Source: Leptolyngbyaceae cyanobacterium HOT.MB2.61
GTDB taxonomy: Bacteria; Cyanobacteriota; Cyanobacteriia; Leptolyngbyales; Leptolyngbyaceae
Reading direction: 5' to 3'
Assembly: GCA_023511615.1 (NCBI GenBank)
Contig: JAIMBL010000017.1
Span: 1-39,679 of the forward strand
DNA: 39,679 nucleotides
The notes beneath the pieces are model-generated. The model saw only the letters and a list, made by a program, of their open reading frames with translations, had not been told where the DNA came from and made no database searches. Positions 24,095 through 32,412 of the stretch are shown here, one piece after another. Both the position numbers and the translations under genes were made by a program. Numbering within the stretch: the first letter of the stretch is position 1; every line of letters starts with the position of its first letter.

Positions 24095-25939
24095 TTAGAA
24101 TTGCCCGTAATTCTCATTGGCGTGCTTGAGTCGCTCCAATACCTCAGAAACCGGGATTGCCCCCAGTTCGCCGGAAGCGCGAGTGCGGATGCTGAGGGCG
24201 TTGGATTCCACTTCTTTGGCACCGACGACGGCCATTACGGGAATTTTGTCCTTCTCGGCATTGCGGATCAGTTTGCCGAGGCGATCGCCACTGGTATCCA
24301 CCTCTGCTCGCAGTCCCAATGCCTGCATCTGCTCAACCACCTGTTTGGCGTAGGGCAAAAACTCCTCTGCCACAGGTAACAACCGTGCCTGGATTGGAGC
24401 TAGCCACAACGGAAAGTCTCCCGCGTATTCCTCAATCAGAATTCCAATCAGGCGTTCCAGGGAGCCAAAGGGAGCCCGATGGATCATCACGGGCCGTTTG
24501 CGAGTACCATCCTCTGCTACGTACTCTAGTTCAAATCGCTCTGGCAGATTGTAATCCACCTGAACGGTACCCAGTTGCCACTCCCGGTCTAATACATCCT
24601 GAAAGATAAAATCCAGCTTTGGACCGTAGAAGGCCGCTTCCCCAATTCCTTCAAAGTGCGGTAAGCCAAGGGTTTCCACCGCTCGACGGATGGCACTCTG
24701 GGCCTTATCCCAAGCATCATCGGAACCGATGTACTTATCGGAGTCGGGATCGCGGAAACTGAGCCGGGCCCGGAAGTTTTTCAGTTGCAGACTCTTGAAC
24801 ACCGACAGGATCAGATCCACCACATTCAAAAATTCCTGATCGAGCTGCTCCGGAGTGACGAATAGGTGAGAATCATCTACCGTGAAGCCGCGCACACGGG
24901 TTAAGCCGCCCAGTTCCCCGGACTGCTCAAACCGATAGACGGTGCCAAATTCTGCCAGTCGCATCGGCAAATCCCGGTAGGAGCGGAGTTCGCTTTTGTA
25001 GATCTGGATGTGGAAGGGGCAGTTCATGGGCTTGAGTACGAAGCCCTGTTCATGCTGTTCAGATTCTTCATCCTCCGCCATCATGGGGAACATGTCCTCC
25101 TTGTACTTCTGCCAGTGCCCAGAGATTTTGAACAGATCCACCCGCGCAATGTGCGGGGTTACGACTGGCAGATAGCCGCGCTTGAGTTGTTCTTGTTTGA
25201 GAAAGTCTTCCAGGAGCGATCGCACCACTGTTCCCTTCGGTGTCCATAGGGGCAAACCCGGACCCACTGGATCGGCAAAGATAAACAACCCCAACTCCTT
25301 GCCCAGCTTGCGGTGGTCGCGGCGAAGAGCTTCTTCCTTGCGGCGCTTGTATTCCGCTAACTGCTCCGGCGACTCCCAGGCTGTGCCGTAGATGCGCTGG
25401 AGTTGGGCCTTGTTTTCATCCCCACGCCAGTAGGCTCCTGCAACACTTTCCAGGTCAAAGGCATCGGGATGAATATCCGCCGTGTTCTCCACATGCGGCC
25501 CCGCACACAGATCCCACCACTGGTCACCCAGGTGGTAGATCGTGATGGGGTCCCCCTGGATATCCGCCAGAATTTCCAGCTTGTAGGGTTCGTTGATGGC
25601 CTTGATCCGGCGTTCGGCTTCTTCCCGGCTCACCTCCTCACGAATAACAGGCAACTTACGGTTGATGATTTTGATCATCTCCTTGCGAATCGCTTTCAAG
25701 TCCTTTTCGGTGAACGGCTCCGGATTATCAAAGTCGTAGTAGAAGCCGTTTTCAATCCAGGGACCGATCGTGACTTGGGCCTTTGGAAATAGCTTTTGAA
25801 CCGCCATCGCCATGATGTGCGAGGTCGTATGGCGGATTTTCTTCAAAGATTCCGATTCACTGGTTTTGGGCAGGTGACTCTTTTCGGATGGCTCTTCAGA
25901 TGGAGAGGCTTGACTCGGTACAGATTCTTTGGCAGGCAT
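24095..25939 (-). CDS. thrS: Threonine--tRNA ligase, TGS-less cyanobacterial type
   Basis: Class II aminoacyl-tRNA synthetase charging tRNA-Thr. The N-terminal TGS domain is absent. After a Ser/Glu-rich leader the protein begins directly with the editing domain (HTTSHIMAMAV and, further on, CAGPHVENT, the HxxxH and Cys/His sites). The catalytic core shows PMNCPFHIQIY with the zinc Cys, motif 2 at RFEQSGELGG and motif 3 at HRAPFGSLERLIG; the anticodon domain follows. I start at ATG 25939, and a GTG at 25948 is equally open. No ribosome site is clear. Loss of the TGS domain is usual in cyanobacteria. Confidence 0.97.
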   Translation of the reverse strand: MPAKESVPSQASPSEEPSEKSHLPKTSESESLKKIRHTTSHIMAMAVQKLFPKAQVTIGPWIENGFYYDFDNPEPFTEKDLKAIRKEMIKIINRKLPVIREEVSREEAERRIKAINEPYKLEILADIQGDPITIYHLGDQWWDLCAGPHVENTADIHPDAFDLESVAGAYWRGDENKAQLQRIYGTAWESPEQLAEYKRRKEEALRRDHRKLGKELGLFIFADPVGPGLPLWTPKGTVVRSLLEDFLKQEQLKRGYLPVVTPHIARVDLFKISGHWQKYKEDMFPMMAEDEESEQHEQGFVLKPMNCPFHIQIYKSELRSYRDLPMRLAEFGTVYRFEQSGELGGLTRVRGFTVDDSHLFVTPEQLDQEFLNVVDLILSVFKSLQLKNFRARLSFRDPDSDKYIGSDDAWDKAQSAIRRAVETLGLPHFEGIGEAAFYGPKLDFIFQDVLDREWQLGTVQVDYNLPERFELEYVAEDGTRKRPVMIHRAPFGSLERLIGILIEEYAGDFPLWLAPIQARLLPVAEEFLPYAKQVVEQMQALGLRAEVDTSGDRLGKLIRNAEKDKIPVMAVVGAKEVESNALSIRTRASGELGAIPVSEVLERLKHANENYGQF

Positions 25940-26321
25940 AAACTTCACTCAATAAACAACAACAGACAGAGCGCAATGAAGGGATGTGAGCCTCTCAGGG
26001 GCGTGTATTCGCCCCTAGATAGTTCGCTCCCGCCTGGTTGTCGCAGCCCAGCCTTGCGATCGCTGGAAGTTATGATTTTGCAAACTCATTCCGTATGCCT
26101 GAAAAGACATGAATTTTTAGCAATCCAATCGTTTTTAGATCTACAACCTCTATCTTACTGATTCCGCCTGTACACCAATGGCTTAATTGGTCGCAAAGGG
26201 GTAGACCTAACAGGGTAGGCGCGCCATTGCAAAGAAATGCAATTTTTTGTCGCAATTCTTAAAAGACGCTAAGATATTATTAGGAAAACTTTAGATTAAA
26301 GGCATTAAGAGCCCATTTTGT
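25940..26321. other. Divergent gap between thrS and the DUF2605 gene
   Basis: About 380 bp without a gene. No T-box or other riboswitch was recognised upstream of thrS. The right part holds a candidate promoter for the DUF2605 gene (entered separately). Confidence 0.4.
26247..26275 (+). promoter_or_regulatory. Candidate sigma-70-type promoter of the DUF2605 gene
   Basis: TTGTCG (26247-26252), a 17-bp spacer, then TAAGAT (26270-26275), 46 bp before the start codon. A good spacing but moderate matches. Confidence 0.4.
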
Positions 26322-26639
26322 ATGTTTAGTTCCAACCCTCCTGATTCAGATCTGCTAAAGTCGCTTCTGGAACCATTGCTGGATGACTTTCATTACTGGT
26401 TTGAGCGCTCGCGTCAGTTGCTTGAAACTGAAGAAATTCCTTTCCTCAGCGCCGAAGAACAGGCCGACCTTCTAGACCGGGTGGTGACGGCTCAGAAAGA
26501 AGTGAGTACGACCCAAATGCTGTTCAAAGCGACCAATGGTCAGGTCGGTATCGAAGCCTCTATGATGGCTCCCTGGCATCGACTGGTCACAGAGTGCTGG
26601 CAAATTGCCGTCCGATTTCGGCTGGAACGTTCTGCTTAA
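26322..26639 (+). CDS. DUF2605 family protein
   Basis: 105 residues, a cyanobacteria-specific family of unknown function. All-helical look: LLKSLLEPLLDDFHYWFERS, then LSAEEQADLLDRV and MMAPWHRLVTECW. No membrane segment. The ATG at 26322 has no strong ribosome site. It is followed 161 bp later by a DUF2973 gene, and the pairing of these two families recurs in cyanobacteria (from memory). Confidence 0.85.
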   Translation: MFSSNPPDSDLLKSLLEPLLDDFHYWFERSRQLLETEEIPFLSAEEQADLLDRVVTAQKEVSTTQMLFKATNGQVGIEASMMAPWHRLVTECWQIAVRFRLERSA

Positions 26640-26800
26640 AATGGGATTCAGAATTTTCCAAAAATTTGCGAGACTAGATAGTGTAAGTTCGATCCAGGAT
26701 AAATCTGCCAGTTAAGCGATCGCTCCATCGTTCGATTTTCGTGCTTTGAAAAACACTGTTTCAACCTTCAGCATCACGCTGTCTGAGCGGGGAAAGCGTT

Positions 26801-27118
26801 ATGTTACTACACTTACTTTACATTCTTGCCTTTACTATCCTTGCATTATTAGCAGTTAGTAACTTGATTCGCAATTTAATGACCCTAGGGGTAGAGTCTC
26901 AGCGTGCCACCAGAGGGTGGTCACCTCCTGGGCAGCCTGGTTCGAGTTCCCGACCCGGCTCCATTCCCCATCCAGAGTTGCTTGACTCCACTGGAAATGT
27001 CATCGATGAACCCTTGCTGGTGATGCGCTCCATGAGCGTGGAAGATGCCCGGGAACAACTCGATGCGCTTTATGAATCTTCTCCAGGTTCCAGCACCGAC
27101 TCCCGTGATGATGTTTAG
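26801..27118 (+). CDS. DUF2973 family membrane protein
   Basis: 105 residues with one N-terminal membrane helix (LLHLLYILAFTILALLAVSN, residues 2-21), a Pro/Gly/Ser linker, then a conserved acidic end with PLLVMRSMSVEDAREQLDAL. Cyanobacteria-specific, function unknown. The ATG at 26801 has GGGGAAAG upstream. It ends 11 bp before the GTPase gene, so the two are surely cotranscribed; the single helix could bring the GTPase partner to a membrane (inference). Confidence 0.85.
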   Translation: MLLHLLYILAFTILALLAVSNLIRNLMTLGVESQRATRGWSPPGQPGSSSRPGSIPHPELLDSTGNVIDEPLLVMRSMSVEDAREQLDALYESSPGSSTDSRDDV

Positions 27119-27129
27119 CATCCTGGACC

Positions 27130-28449
27130 ATGTCTGAATCATCTGAAGCTCATCCTTCAGACGCTTCTCAACAACCCGACCAATCAGACCGCTCTTCTTC
27201 AGTCCAGGCTGGGATGAAGGATGGTCTATCGGACTGGATGAATGATGCTGCAAGTGGGTGGAAGCGGTTTACACCTTTTCAATGGTTGGTGAAACAGTTG
27301 ACCTCCTGGTTTAGCGTCAGCGAAGAGCAGATTGCTGAGATTCTTGAGAAGGTCAGAGCAGAACTGCCCACCACTGAAGCACTGCTGATTGGAAAACCGC
27401 AGGCAGGAAAAAGTTCCATTGTCCGAGGACTGACGAGGGTATCCGCTGAAATTGTTGGCCAGGGATTTCGTCCCCACACCCAGCACACCCAGCGATACAG
27501 CTACCCAACGGATGACCTGCCATTGCTTATCTTTACCGATACGGTTGGCCTGGGCGACCCCACGCAGGATACGGCTACACTCATCCAGGAACTTCTGGAT
27601 GAGCTGGAACAGGAGAATCGGCAGGCACGAGTTTTGGTTCTAACGCTCAAAATTAACGATTTTGCAACCGATACCCTGCGGCAAATTGCTCAACAAATCC
27701 GCCAGAAGCATCCGGAAGTTCCCTGTCTCCTGGCCGTGACCTGTCTGCATGAGGTTTATCCAGCAGAGGCGATGGATCACCCTCCTTACCCGCCGGAGTT
27801 TGCCGATTTGCAACGGGCCTTTGCCAAGATTCAGCAAACCTTTACGGAATTGTATGACCGGGCTGTGATGATTGATTTCACCCTGGAGGAAGATGGCTTT
27901 AATCCAGTCTTCTACGGTCTAGAGGAGTTGGTGAACGCGCTGGCAGACTTGCTACCGGAAGCCGAGGCCAATGCCATCTATCAACTGCTAGACACCGATG
28001 TCGGGCAGCAGCTTGGTAACCTCTATCGAGATGCTGGAAGACGCTATATCCTGCCCTTTGCCATCATGGCTGCGACTCTGGCGGCGGTTCCTCTGCCCTT
28101 TGCAACGATGCCAGTTTTGACCGCTTTACAGGTGTCCATGGTGGGGTTGCTGGGTCAGCTCTACAGGCAAACGTTAACGCCTTCTCAGGCTGGAGGGATT
28201 GTGAGCGCGATCGCCGGTGGGTTCCTAGCCCAGGCGATCGGGCGTGAGTTAATCAAATTCATCCCTGGCTTTGGCAGTGTGATTGCTGCATCCTGGGCCT
28301 TTGCCTATACCTGGGCTCTGGGTGAAACGGCCTGCGTCTACTTTGGCGACCTGATGGGTGGTAAAAAGCCTGACTCGAAGCGAATTCAGGCAGCGATGAA
28401 GGAAGCCTTTGAAGCTGGCAAAGAACGCTTTAAGCGAAAAGGTGAATGA
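27130..28449 (+). CDS. Membrane-associated GTPase with DUF697 C-terminal domain
   Basis: 439 residues. Residues 80-210 form an Era/Obg-like G domain: P-loop GKPQAGKSSI, switch/G3 region FTDTVGLGD, and a region near LLAVTCLHEVYP where the usual NKxD is degenerate, so base specificity may be reduced. From about 300 comes a DUF697-type domain with two hydrophobic hairpins (FAIMAATLAAVPLPFATMPV and GGIVSAIAGGFLAQAIG) typical of membrane-inserting GTPases. A basic tail (FKRKGE) ends the protein. It lies directly after a DUF2973 gene. The role is unknown. Confidence 0.8.
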   Translation: MSESSEAHPSDASQQPDQSDRSSSVQAGMKDGLSDWMNDAASGWKRFTPFQWLVKQLTSWFSVSEEQIAEILEKVRAELPTTEALLIGKPQAGKSSIVRGLTRVSAEIVGQGFRPHTQHTQRYSYPTDDLPLLIFTDTVGLGDPTQDTATLIQELLDELEQENRQARVLVLTLKINDFATDTLRQIAQQIRQKHPEVPCLLAVTCLHEVYPAEAMDHPPYPPEFADLQRAFAKIQQTFTELYDRAVMIDFTLEEDGFNPVFYGLEELVNALADLLPEAEANAIYQLLDTDVGQQLGNLYRDAGRRYILPFAIMAATLAAVPLPFATMPVLTALQVSMVGLLGQLYRQTLTPSQAGGIVSAIAGGFLAQAIGRELIKFIPGFGSVIAASWAFAYTWALGETACVYFGDLMGGKKPDSKRIQAAMKEAFEAGKERFKRKGE

Positions 28450-28581
28450 ACTTCCGCACTGCGAGATGATACCAATTCTCGATTTTGGATTTGTGATTTT
28501 GGATTGACAAACACTGCCCCTGAGAGAGTTCCAGCCTGTTCATCTGTAACCCTGATTCGAAGAACTGGTATAACAACTAAG

Positions 28582-28705
28582 GGCTCTCCTGAGAGTTTGG
28601 TGATAAGCGATGCTTACCACCAAAACAAAATCAATATTCCAGGGATTTTGTTTTAGATGAAAGAGTATCTTACGCGACTCTTTCACCGGCAAGCCGGGAG
28701 AACCC
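28582..28705 (+). mobile_element. MITE-like element, family B copy 2 (124 bp)
   Basis: 124 bp with ends GGCTCTCCTG and CGGGAGAACCC, flanked by a perfect 7-bp target duplication AACTAAG (28575-28581 and 28706-28712). It is 112/124 identical to copy 1. The second internal hairpin is kept only in its outer part (AAAGAGT / ACTCTTT). It is inserted at the end of repeat C copy 3, so B moved into a pre-existing repeat. Confidence 0.92.
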
Positions 28706-28708
28706 AAC

Positions 28709-28744
28709 TAAGTAGCTGGGTGCAATTACATTAAAGATGGTTTT
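28709..28744 (-). repeat. Repeat C, copy 3
   Basis: The inverse of repeat C (minus strand: AAAACCATCTTT, then TAATTGCACCCAGCTACTTA). Its CTTAGTT end overlaps the right target duplication of family B copy 2, showing that C was there first. Confidence 0.8.
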
Positions 28745-28785
28745 AGGGGTGGATACCGTTGAGTCGTGAGACTATGCCTCTGAGA

Positions 28786-31089
28786 CTATGCCTCAATGAT
28801 GACCCGCAAGTTGCCTCGCTTCTTGGAAACCCGGCAGGCGGTTGTAGAGCCAGAGCGTTCAAACTCCAGATCCAGCAGGGTAGGACCAACCCGCAGGTTT
28901 TGTAAAGACAGATAGTTGATCGTTTCTGGCAAGGCCGGGTCAATGATGCGCAGCGTATTACTGGGCGCATCCGGCACCAGGTTCACCATCATGTGCAGAA
29001 GTTGAAAGATGCTACCCGTTGCCCATGCCTGGGGTGTGCAGGCAACCGGATATTGGACAGGGTCATTGTCGTCGCTTCGGCTGAAGCCACAGAAGAGTTC
29101 CGGTGGACGATGGTAGGGCTGGCGCTTCGTCATATCGAGAATACCCTGGGCCAGTTCCAGAGCCTGATCGATGAGACCGAGCGATCGCAATCCCATCGCT
29201 GTGATGGCATTGTCATGGGGCCACACGGAGCCAATGTGGTAACCCATCGGATTATAGGCAGGAGAAAGGCTACTCAAGGTCCGAATTCCCCACCCATTGA
29301 ACATGTCCGGTGCCCGCAGTCGCTCTGCAACACTATATGCCTTCTCCGGAGTAAAAATACCCAGACTGAGGCAATGTCCCGGATTGGAGGTAATGCTATC
29401 GACGGGCTTTCCTTCACCATCCAGTGCCAGGGCACAAAAGTCCTGATCTTCCATCCAGAAGTCCCGGTTAAAGCGTACCTTCAAATCTCTCGCTTCCTCC
29501 TCCCATCGGTCTGCCAGGTCAATGCGTTTCTTCATTCGGGCAATCTGCGCTAACCGGACTTTCGCGGCATAGACGTAAGCCTGTACTTCGCAGAGAGAAA
29601 TAGCACCGTGGGCCAACTGTCCCCGTCGGTTGACAATACAATCCCCCGAATCCTTCCAGCCCTGATTATCCAGTCCACGGCTCGACTTGCGAAAGTAGCT
29701 GAGATAGCCTGTTTGCTTCATGGTGCGGTCAATCCAGCCCATTGCAGCCAGCGCATTGTCCCAGAGATTTTCTAGCGTTTCGTGGTCTGCCGTCCAGGCA
29801 AAGTACTCGGAATAGAGCATCAGCCAGAGGGGCGTAGCATCGACGGTGCCGTAATAGGGCGTATGGGGAATTTCCTGACAGCGGGCCATTTCACCAAAGC
29901 GAATCTCATGCAAAATCTTGCCGGGTTGTTCATCTCGCCATTCATCATCCGTTTTGCCCTGATAATGGGCCAGAATATAAAGGGTTTCGCGGGCAATTTG
30001 CGGGTCCAGCATTAGCACCTGGGAAGCCGCAATAATGGAGTCCCGCCCAAACAAGGTGGAGAACCAGGGAACCCCCGCTGAGAGTGCTTTACCCTTACCA
30101 AAGGATTGTCGCAGCAGGTAAATATCTTGCTCGGCCCGTTCAATGATCTGGTTGAAAGTATTTTTGTCGGAGCGAATTCGAGTCACCTGCTGCCGCCAGG
30201 TTTGTTCTTCCATCAATTCTGCGGCCTTTGCCTGGGCCAGCGTTGAGGGGGCACTGACGGTTGAAGCAGACCGACCATTGTTAAGCATCTGGAGGCGATA
30301 ACCCAGGGTCTGGGTTGCGTGGGATTCCAGATGGAGGTGCCAGATCGCCGTATTTCCCTTAAAGAAGTCGGGCTGACGATGGGCAAATTGAATTCGTGCT
30401 TCTAATAACGCTCCATCCAATCCCTGGTAGGCCAGGATCAACTCAGCGGGGGGCGGAGGGTTGAGGGAGAAATCGGTTTCATAGTCAGTTTTCTCCGCTT
30501 CTTCCATTCCTTCTGCAAATTCTTTTTCCCAGCTTTTAGTTTGCTCCTCCTGAGGCGGTAACAGGCGAAGGAGTCGTCCTCGCTTTTCTCGACCAAAGCC
30601 GCGGACTTCAAACAAATCAATGAAATCCGCATCAAAGCTAAGGCTCAGTTCGAAGGTGACTGCACTGGTGCTATAGTTTGAGATTTCAATTTCCTCAAAC
30701 AACCCCCCATTTAAGACCAGCTCTCGTTTGATCCCGATCGATTCTGCTTTGATGCGATCGTCGATATGGGGGTTAGTACACAGAACGGACAGGACAAAGC
30801 CTTTGTCAGCAGTGCTGCTGAGGAGAATGGGCGATCGCCCCTCAATTTGCAATTCAAGACGGCTCAGAAAGCGAGTATCTTTGCAAAACAAACCCATACC
30901 AGCACTGCGATCTTCACCTACAGAGCCGCCAATGTTGCCTAGCGTATCGGTCAACAAAAACAGATCATCGTCTTTTAGAGTCAGGATTGGCTGAGGTCGC
31001 TCACTCAGCACCGAATTCCACTCCGGAATTGGCAATTGGTCGGCAGGAACAAATGCTTTGCCTTCAATTTCAATAATTTCTAGCGTCAT
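28786..31089 (-). CDS. Glycogen-debranching-type amylo-alpha-1,6-glucosidase family protein
   Basis: 767 residues. The N-terminal third is the bacterial/archaeal debranching N-domain: DTLGNIGGSVGEDRSAGMGL then CKDTRFLSRLELQI, with a beta-sandwich look. The C-terminal half is an (alpha/alpha)6 barrel, with AGVPWFSTLFGRDSIIAA, PYYGTVDATPLWLMLYSEYF, YHIGSVWPHDNAITAMGLRS and TPQAWATGSIFQLL. These are typical of GDE_C or related glucosidases. Likely acts on alpha-glucan branches or on related storage/compatible sugars. I start at ATG 31089 (MTLEIIEIEGKAFV); a GTG at 31164 is open but less likely. Confidence 0.85.
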   Translation of the reverse strand: MTLEIIEIEGKAFVPADQLPIPEWNSVLSERPQPILTLKDDDLFLLTDTLGNIGGSVGEDRSAGMGLFCKDTRFLSRLELQIEGRSPILLSSTADKGFVLSVLCTNPHIDDRIKAESIGIKRELVLNGGLFEEIEISNYSTSAVTFELSLSFDADFIDLFEVRGFGREKRGRLLRLLPPQEEQTKSWEKEFAEGMEEAEKTDYETDFSLNPPPPAELILAYQGLDGALLEARIQFAHRQPDFFKGNTAIWHLHLESHATQTLGYRLQMLNNGRSASTVSAPSTLAQAKAAELMEEQTWRQQVTRIRSDKNTFNQIIERAEQDIYLLRQSFGKGKALSAGVPWFSTLFGRDSIIAASQVLMLDPQIARETLYILAHYQGKTDDEWRDEQPGKILHEIRFGEMARCQEIPHTPYYGTVDATPLWLMLYSEYFAWTADHETLENLWDNALAAMGWIDRTMKQTGYLSYFRKSSRGLDNQGWKDSGDCIVNRRGQLAHGAISLCEVQAYVYAAKVRLAQIARMKKRIDLADRWEEEARDLKVRFNRDFWMEDQDFCALALDGEGKPVDSITSNPGHCLSLGIFTPEKAYSVAERLRAPDMFNGWGIRTLSSLSPAYNPMGYHIGSVWPHDNAITAMGLRSLGLIDQALELAQGILDMTKRQPYHRPPELFCGFSRSDDNDPVQYPVACTPQAWATGSIFQLLHMMVNLVPDAPSNTLRIIDPALPETINYLSLQNLRVGPTLLDLEFERSGSTTACRVSKKRGNLRVIIEA

Positions 31090-31295
31090 TCCTTCAAGTA
31101 CTTGCGGGTTAACAGGACAAATTCTGGCGTTTGAGACTATGCAGTGGGCGATTTCCGGAAACACACTACTCCAGGCTACATAATTATCAACACTTGTCTA
31201 GACCACGAAGAAAAGGGCTTCAACAAGAATTTATTAAGGGATGAGTTCTTTTTCTGTTCCTTAAAAGAATTAGGGCCAGTGGCCGATGTTTTGAG

Positions 31296-31375
31296 GGTAT
31301 TGCTGAGAAGCAGGATGAATTGAAACGAAGTTTCAAGTATCCAGCACTTTTTTCATTCCTGGATTCAGCAACGCT
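31296..31375 (-). mobile_element. MITE-like element, family A copy 2 (80 bp)
   Basis: 80 bp, the inverse of copy 1, flanked by a perfect 8-bp target duplication GTTTTGAG (31288-31295 and 31376-31383). Right end TTCAGCAACGCT; left end GGTATTGCTGAG is more diverged. It keeps the central TTGAAAC / GTTTCAA stem perfectly. Core identity to copy 1 is 65/76. Confidence 0.88.
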
Positions 31376-31400
31376 GTTTTGAGGCTCAGATGAGGGTAAC

Positions 31401-31457
31401 CAGTTTTCCCAGCTTGCCGGTGAAAGAGTCGCTTATAACCAAACTCTCAGAAGAGCC
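31401..31457 (-). mobile_element. Family B element, internal-deletion derivative (57 bp, copy 3)
   Basis: Minus strand begins GGCTCTTCTGAGAGTTTGGT, passes TATAAGCGACTCTTTCACCG and ends GGGAAAACTG. The central about 67 bp of family B are missing, joined at GCGA, which occurs on both sides of the lost segment in full copies. A 7-bp target duplication with one mismatch (GGGTAAC 31394-31400, GGGTAAT 31458-31464) flanks it. Confidence 0.75.
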
Positions 31458-31655
31458 GGGTAATCCGCAAGAGGGTAAGGAGTGAATGGGCGGGGGCAGT
31501 GCCTGGGTGCCGACTCGAGAAGGGGGAAAGAAAAGGAAAATAGAAAGCCCCCGACGAAAAGCCAGGGGCGAAATCAGGGTGCATCTACCATTCCACTCTT
31601 CATTCACTCTATGGATCATCCGGAGAAAATCTTGGAAGAATCTGGAGAAAGTCGT

Positions 31656-32339
31656 ATGAAAAATCCGTATCGCTGTTCAGTCGATCTCAATCTGTATAGT
31701 TCTCCTGCTTTAGATAGCCTGGCAACCCAGGCAGCCGCGGGACGACATTTAAGGATTGTGTCGTTGCCTAACCCCGGTGAAAAGGCCGTTGAGGTTTGCT
31801 TGTGTGAAGATGACTACCCAGGCTGGTTGGATGTTCGAGATTTGAAGCAGTTGGCGGTAGCGGATAGGCCCTATCAGCCTGTACCGCTTTCAGAAGCCGA
31901 AATTCGAGCTAGAATACCCGATGCGATCGCCTTTGCTAAAAGCGCAATGGCTCAACCGAATGAGTACCTCTGGGGCGGCACCGTGGGTCCTAATTTTGAT
32001 TGCTCAGGATTGGTACAAACTGCTTTTGCATCAGCAGGGATCTGGTTACCACGGGACGCTTACCAGCAGGAAGCCTTTGTCCAGGCGATCGCCCTGGAAG
32101 ACCTTACACCCGGTGATCTGGTTTTCTTTGGAACTCCCGTTAAAGCGACCCACGTTGGCATTTATCTGGGAGATGATTGCTATATCCACAGTTCTGGCAA
32201 AGACCAGGGGCGCAATGGCATTGGCATTGATTACCTTTCTGGAGGGGACAACCCCATCAGTCAGAAATACGCTGCCCAAATTCGGGGCGCAGGACGGGTA
32301 ATAGCAGCCTACATCTCCTCCTGCCTGAACGATTTGTGA
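31656..32339 (+). CDS. NlpC/P60 cell-wall endopeptidase (gamma-D-glutamyl-L-diamino acid type)
   Basis: 227 residues. The N-terminal SH3b-like domain (about 1-75: CSVDLNLYSSPALDSLATQA, AVEVCLCEDDYPGWL) precedes an NlpC/P60 domain with catalytic C116 in PNFDCSGLV, H166 in KATHVGIYLGDD and H178 in CYIHSSG. It closely resembles the crystallised Anabaena/Nostoc enzymes that cut the gamma-D-Glu to diaminopimelate bond in peptidoglycan peptides (family knowledge). There is no signal peptide, as in those. I start at ATG 31656 with GGAG upstream; ATG 31611 is an alternative. Confidence 0.9.
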   Translation: MKNPYRCSVDLNLYSSPALDSLATQAAAGRHLRIVSLPNPGEKAVEVCLCEDDYPGWLDVRDLKQLAVADRPYQPVPLSEAEIRARIPDAIAFAKSAMAQPNEYLWGGTVGPNFDCSGLVQTAFASAGIWLPRDAYQQEAFVQAIALEDLTPGDLVFFGTPVKATHVGIYLGDDCYIHSSGKDQGRNGIGIDYLSGGDNPISQKYAAQIRGAGRVIAAYISSCLNDL

Positions 32340-32412
32340 TAACGTTACTTCCATTCGGATGAAGTGCAACTCTTCATGCGAAGGAGTTAGGCGTCCTCCC
32401 CTGCATCAATCA

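Larger units (their letters stand above)
28450..28785. other. Gap between GTPase and debranching-type gene, mostly repeats
   Basis: 336 bp without a gene. It is largely filled by family B copy 2 and repeat C copy 3. The first 120 bp hold TTTTGGATTTGTGATTTTGG, a short imperfect repeat. No clear terminator for the plus-strand GTPase gene is seen unless the element hairpins serve as one. Confidence 0.5.
31165..31655. other. Gap with two inserted elements and the NlpC/P60 leader
   Basis: About 490 bp with no convincing gene. It contains family A copy 2 and the shortened family B copy 3 almost side by side (31296-31457). The open frame at 31482-31655 upstream of the NlpC/P60 start is not protein-like. 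Confidence 0.5.

Noticed and set aside
26935-26960. tRNA-like GGTTCGAGTTCC motif
   Set aside because: It lies inside the DUF2973 coding sequence and lacks the rest of a tRNA fold.
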